Part shown: positions 63,620 through 64,000 of the stretch, in pieces
Layout: the number at the start of each line of letters is the position of its first letter
How positions within the stretch are numbered: position 1 is the stretch's first letter
From: Marthasterias glacialis
Lineage: Eukaryota; Echinodermata; Asteroidea; Forcipulatida; Asteriidae
Assembly: GCA_911728455.2 (NCBI GenBank)
Contig: OU452219.1
Coordinates: forward strand, 23,371,219 to 23,435,218
Length of the DNA stretch: 64,000 nucleotides
Direction of reading: 5' to 3'
The notes under the pieces: model-generated
The model's database searches: none
What the model saw: only the letters and a program-made list of their open reading frames with translations
What the model was told of the DNA's origin: nothing
Translations under genes and position numbers: made by a program

Positions 63620-64000
63620 GGCCTGAATATCACCATGGACGAACCGAATCTGATTTGAATGTGAACAGCAGGCCTGAATATATCATGGACGAACCAAATC
63701 TGATTTGAATGTGAACAGCAGGCCTGAATATATCATGGCGAACCAAATCTGATTTGAATGTGAACAGCAGGCCTGAATATCATCATGGACGAACCGAATC
63801 TGATTTGAATGTGAACAGCAGGCCTGAATATATCATGGACGAACCAAATCTGATTTGAATGTGAACAGCAGGCCTGAATATATCATGGCGAACCAAATCT
63901 GATTTGAATGTGAACAGCAGGCCTGAATATCATCATGGACGAACCGAATCTCATTTGAACGTGAACAGCAGGCCTGAATATCATCATGGACGAACCGAAT
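63620..64000. repeat. Minisatellite of about 50 bp with 150-bp higher-order period, cut by the window edge
   Basis: Seven full units and part of an eighth begin with GGCCTGAATA, at 63620, 63671, 63721, 63770, 63821, 63871, 63920 and 63971. Unit lengths run 51, 50, 49, 51, 50, 49, 51. The 49-bp type lacks the A of ATGGACGAA, and the 51-bp type has ATCATC or ATCACC before ATGG. Confidence 0.97.

Noticed and set aside
1..64000. CRISPR arrays, operons, prophage or other prokaryotic systems
   Set aside because: The tandem arrays lack unique spacers of constant size, and the genes are intron-bearing animal families.
1..64000. tRNA, rRNA and snRNA genes
   Set aside because: No paired A-box and B-box, conserved rRNA block or U-snRNA core was seen. 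Reading by eye can miss a diverged tRNA; a covariance-model scan would settle it.

Overview
The window looks like nuclear DNA of an invertebrate animal. It is AT-rich, gene-poor and full of microsatellites. The genes present have GT-AG introns and animal protein families. An invertebrate-type lysozyme, a muscarinic-type receptor and repeats like those I remember from sea stars and other echinoderms suggest an echinoderm, possibly an asteroid. That assignment is inference, because no species marker is visible.

Only two genes can be named. (1) A muscarinic acetylcholine-receptor-like GPCR lies on the + strand, with its whole coding region in one exon (51111-52526; ATG at 51117, 469 aa). (2) An i-type lysozyme lies on the - strand. 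Two coding exons join in phase (61987-62181, then 61235-61455) and carry both catalytic acids and the stop codon. The signal-peptide exon was not found and may lie beyond the right edge.

Layout: 1-51 kb is a gene desert or long introns, with degenerate repeats, TTTG tracts, small divergent tandem duplications and a few isolated exon-like patches (11.7-12.3 kb, 25.9 kb, 28.8 kb, 36.6 kb) that I cannot name. 51.1-52.5 kb is the receptor. 52.5-58.2 kb shows no gene. 58.2-59.9 kb holds a divergent segmental duplication. Each copy carries a CTCF-like motif and a conserved ATG, and one copy contains a nested TTAA-flanked MITE. 61.2-62.2 kb is the lysozyme. 62.9 kb is a TTTG tract, and 63.62 kb to the right edge is a 50-bp minisatellite with a 150-bp higher-order period.

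The two genes have no evident functional link: one is a membrane signalling receptor, the other a secreted antibacterial or digestive enzyme. I found no convincing wholly new system. The best leads are the altered ligand pocket of the receptor, the duplicated start-exon-like module with CTCF-like sites, and the array of short inverted-repeat units at 41.8 kb.
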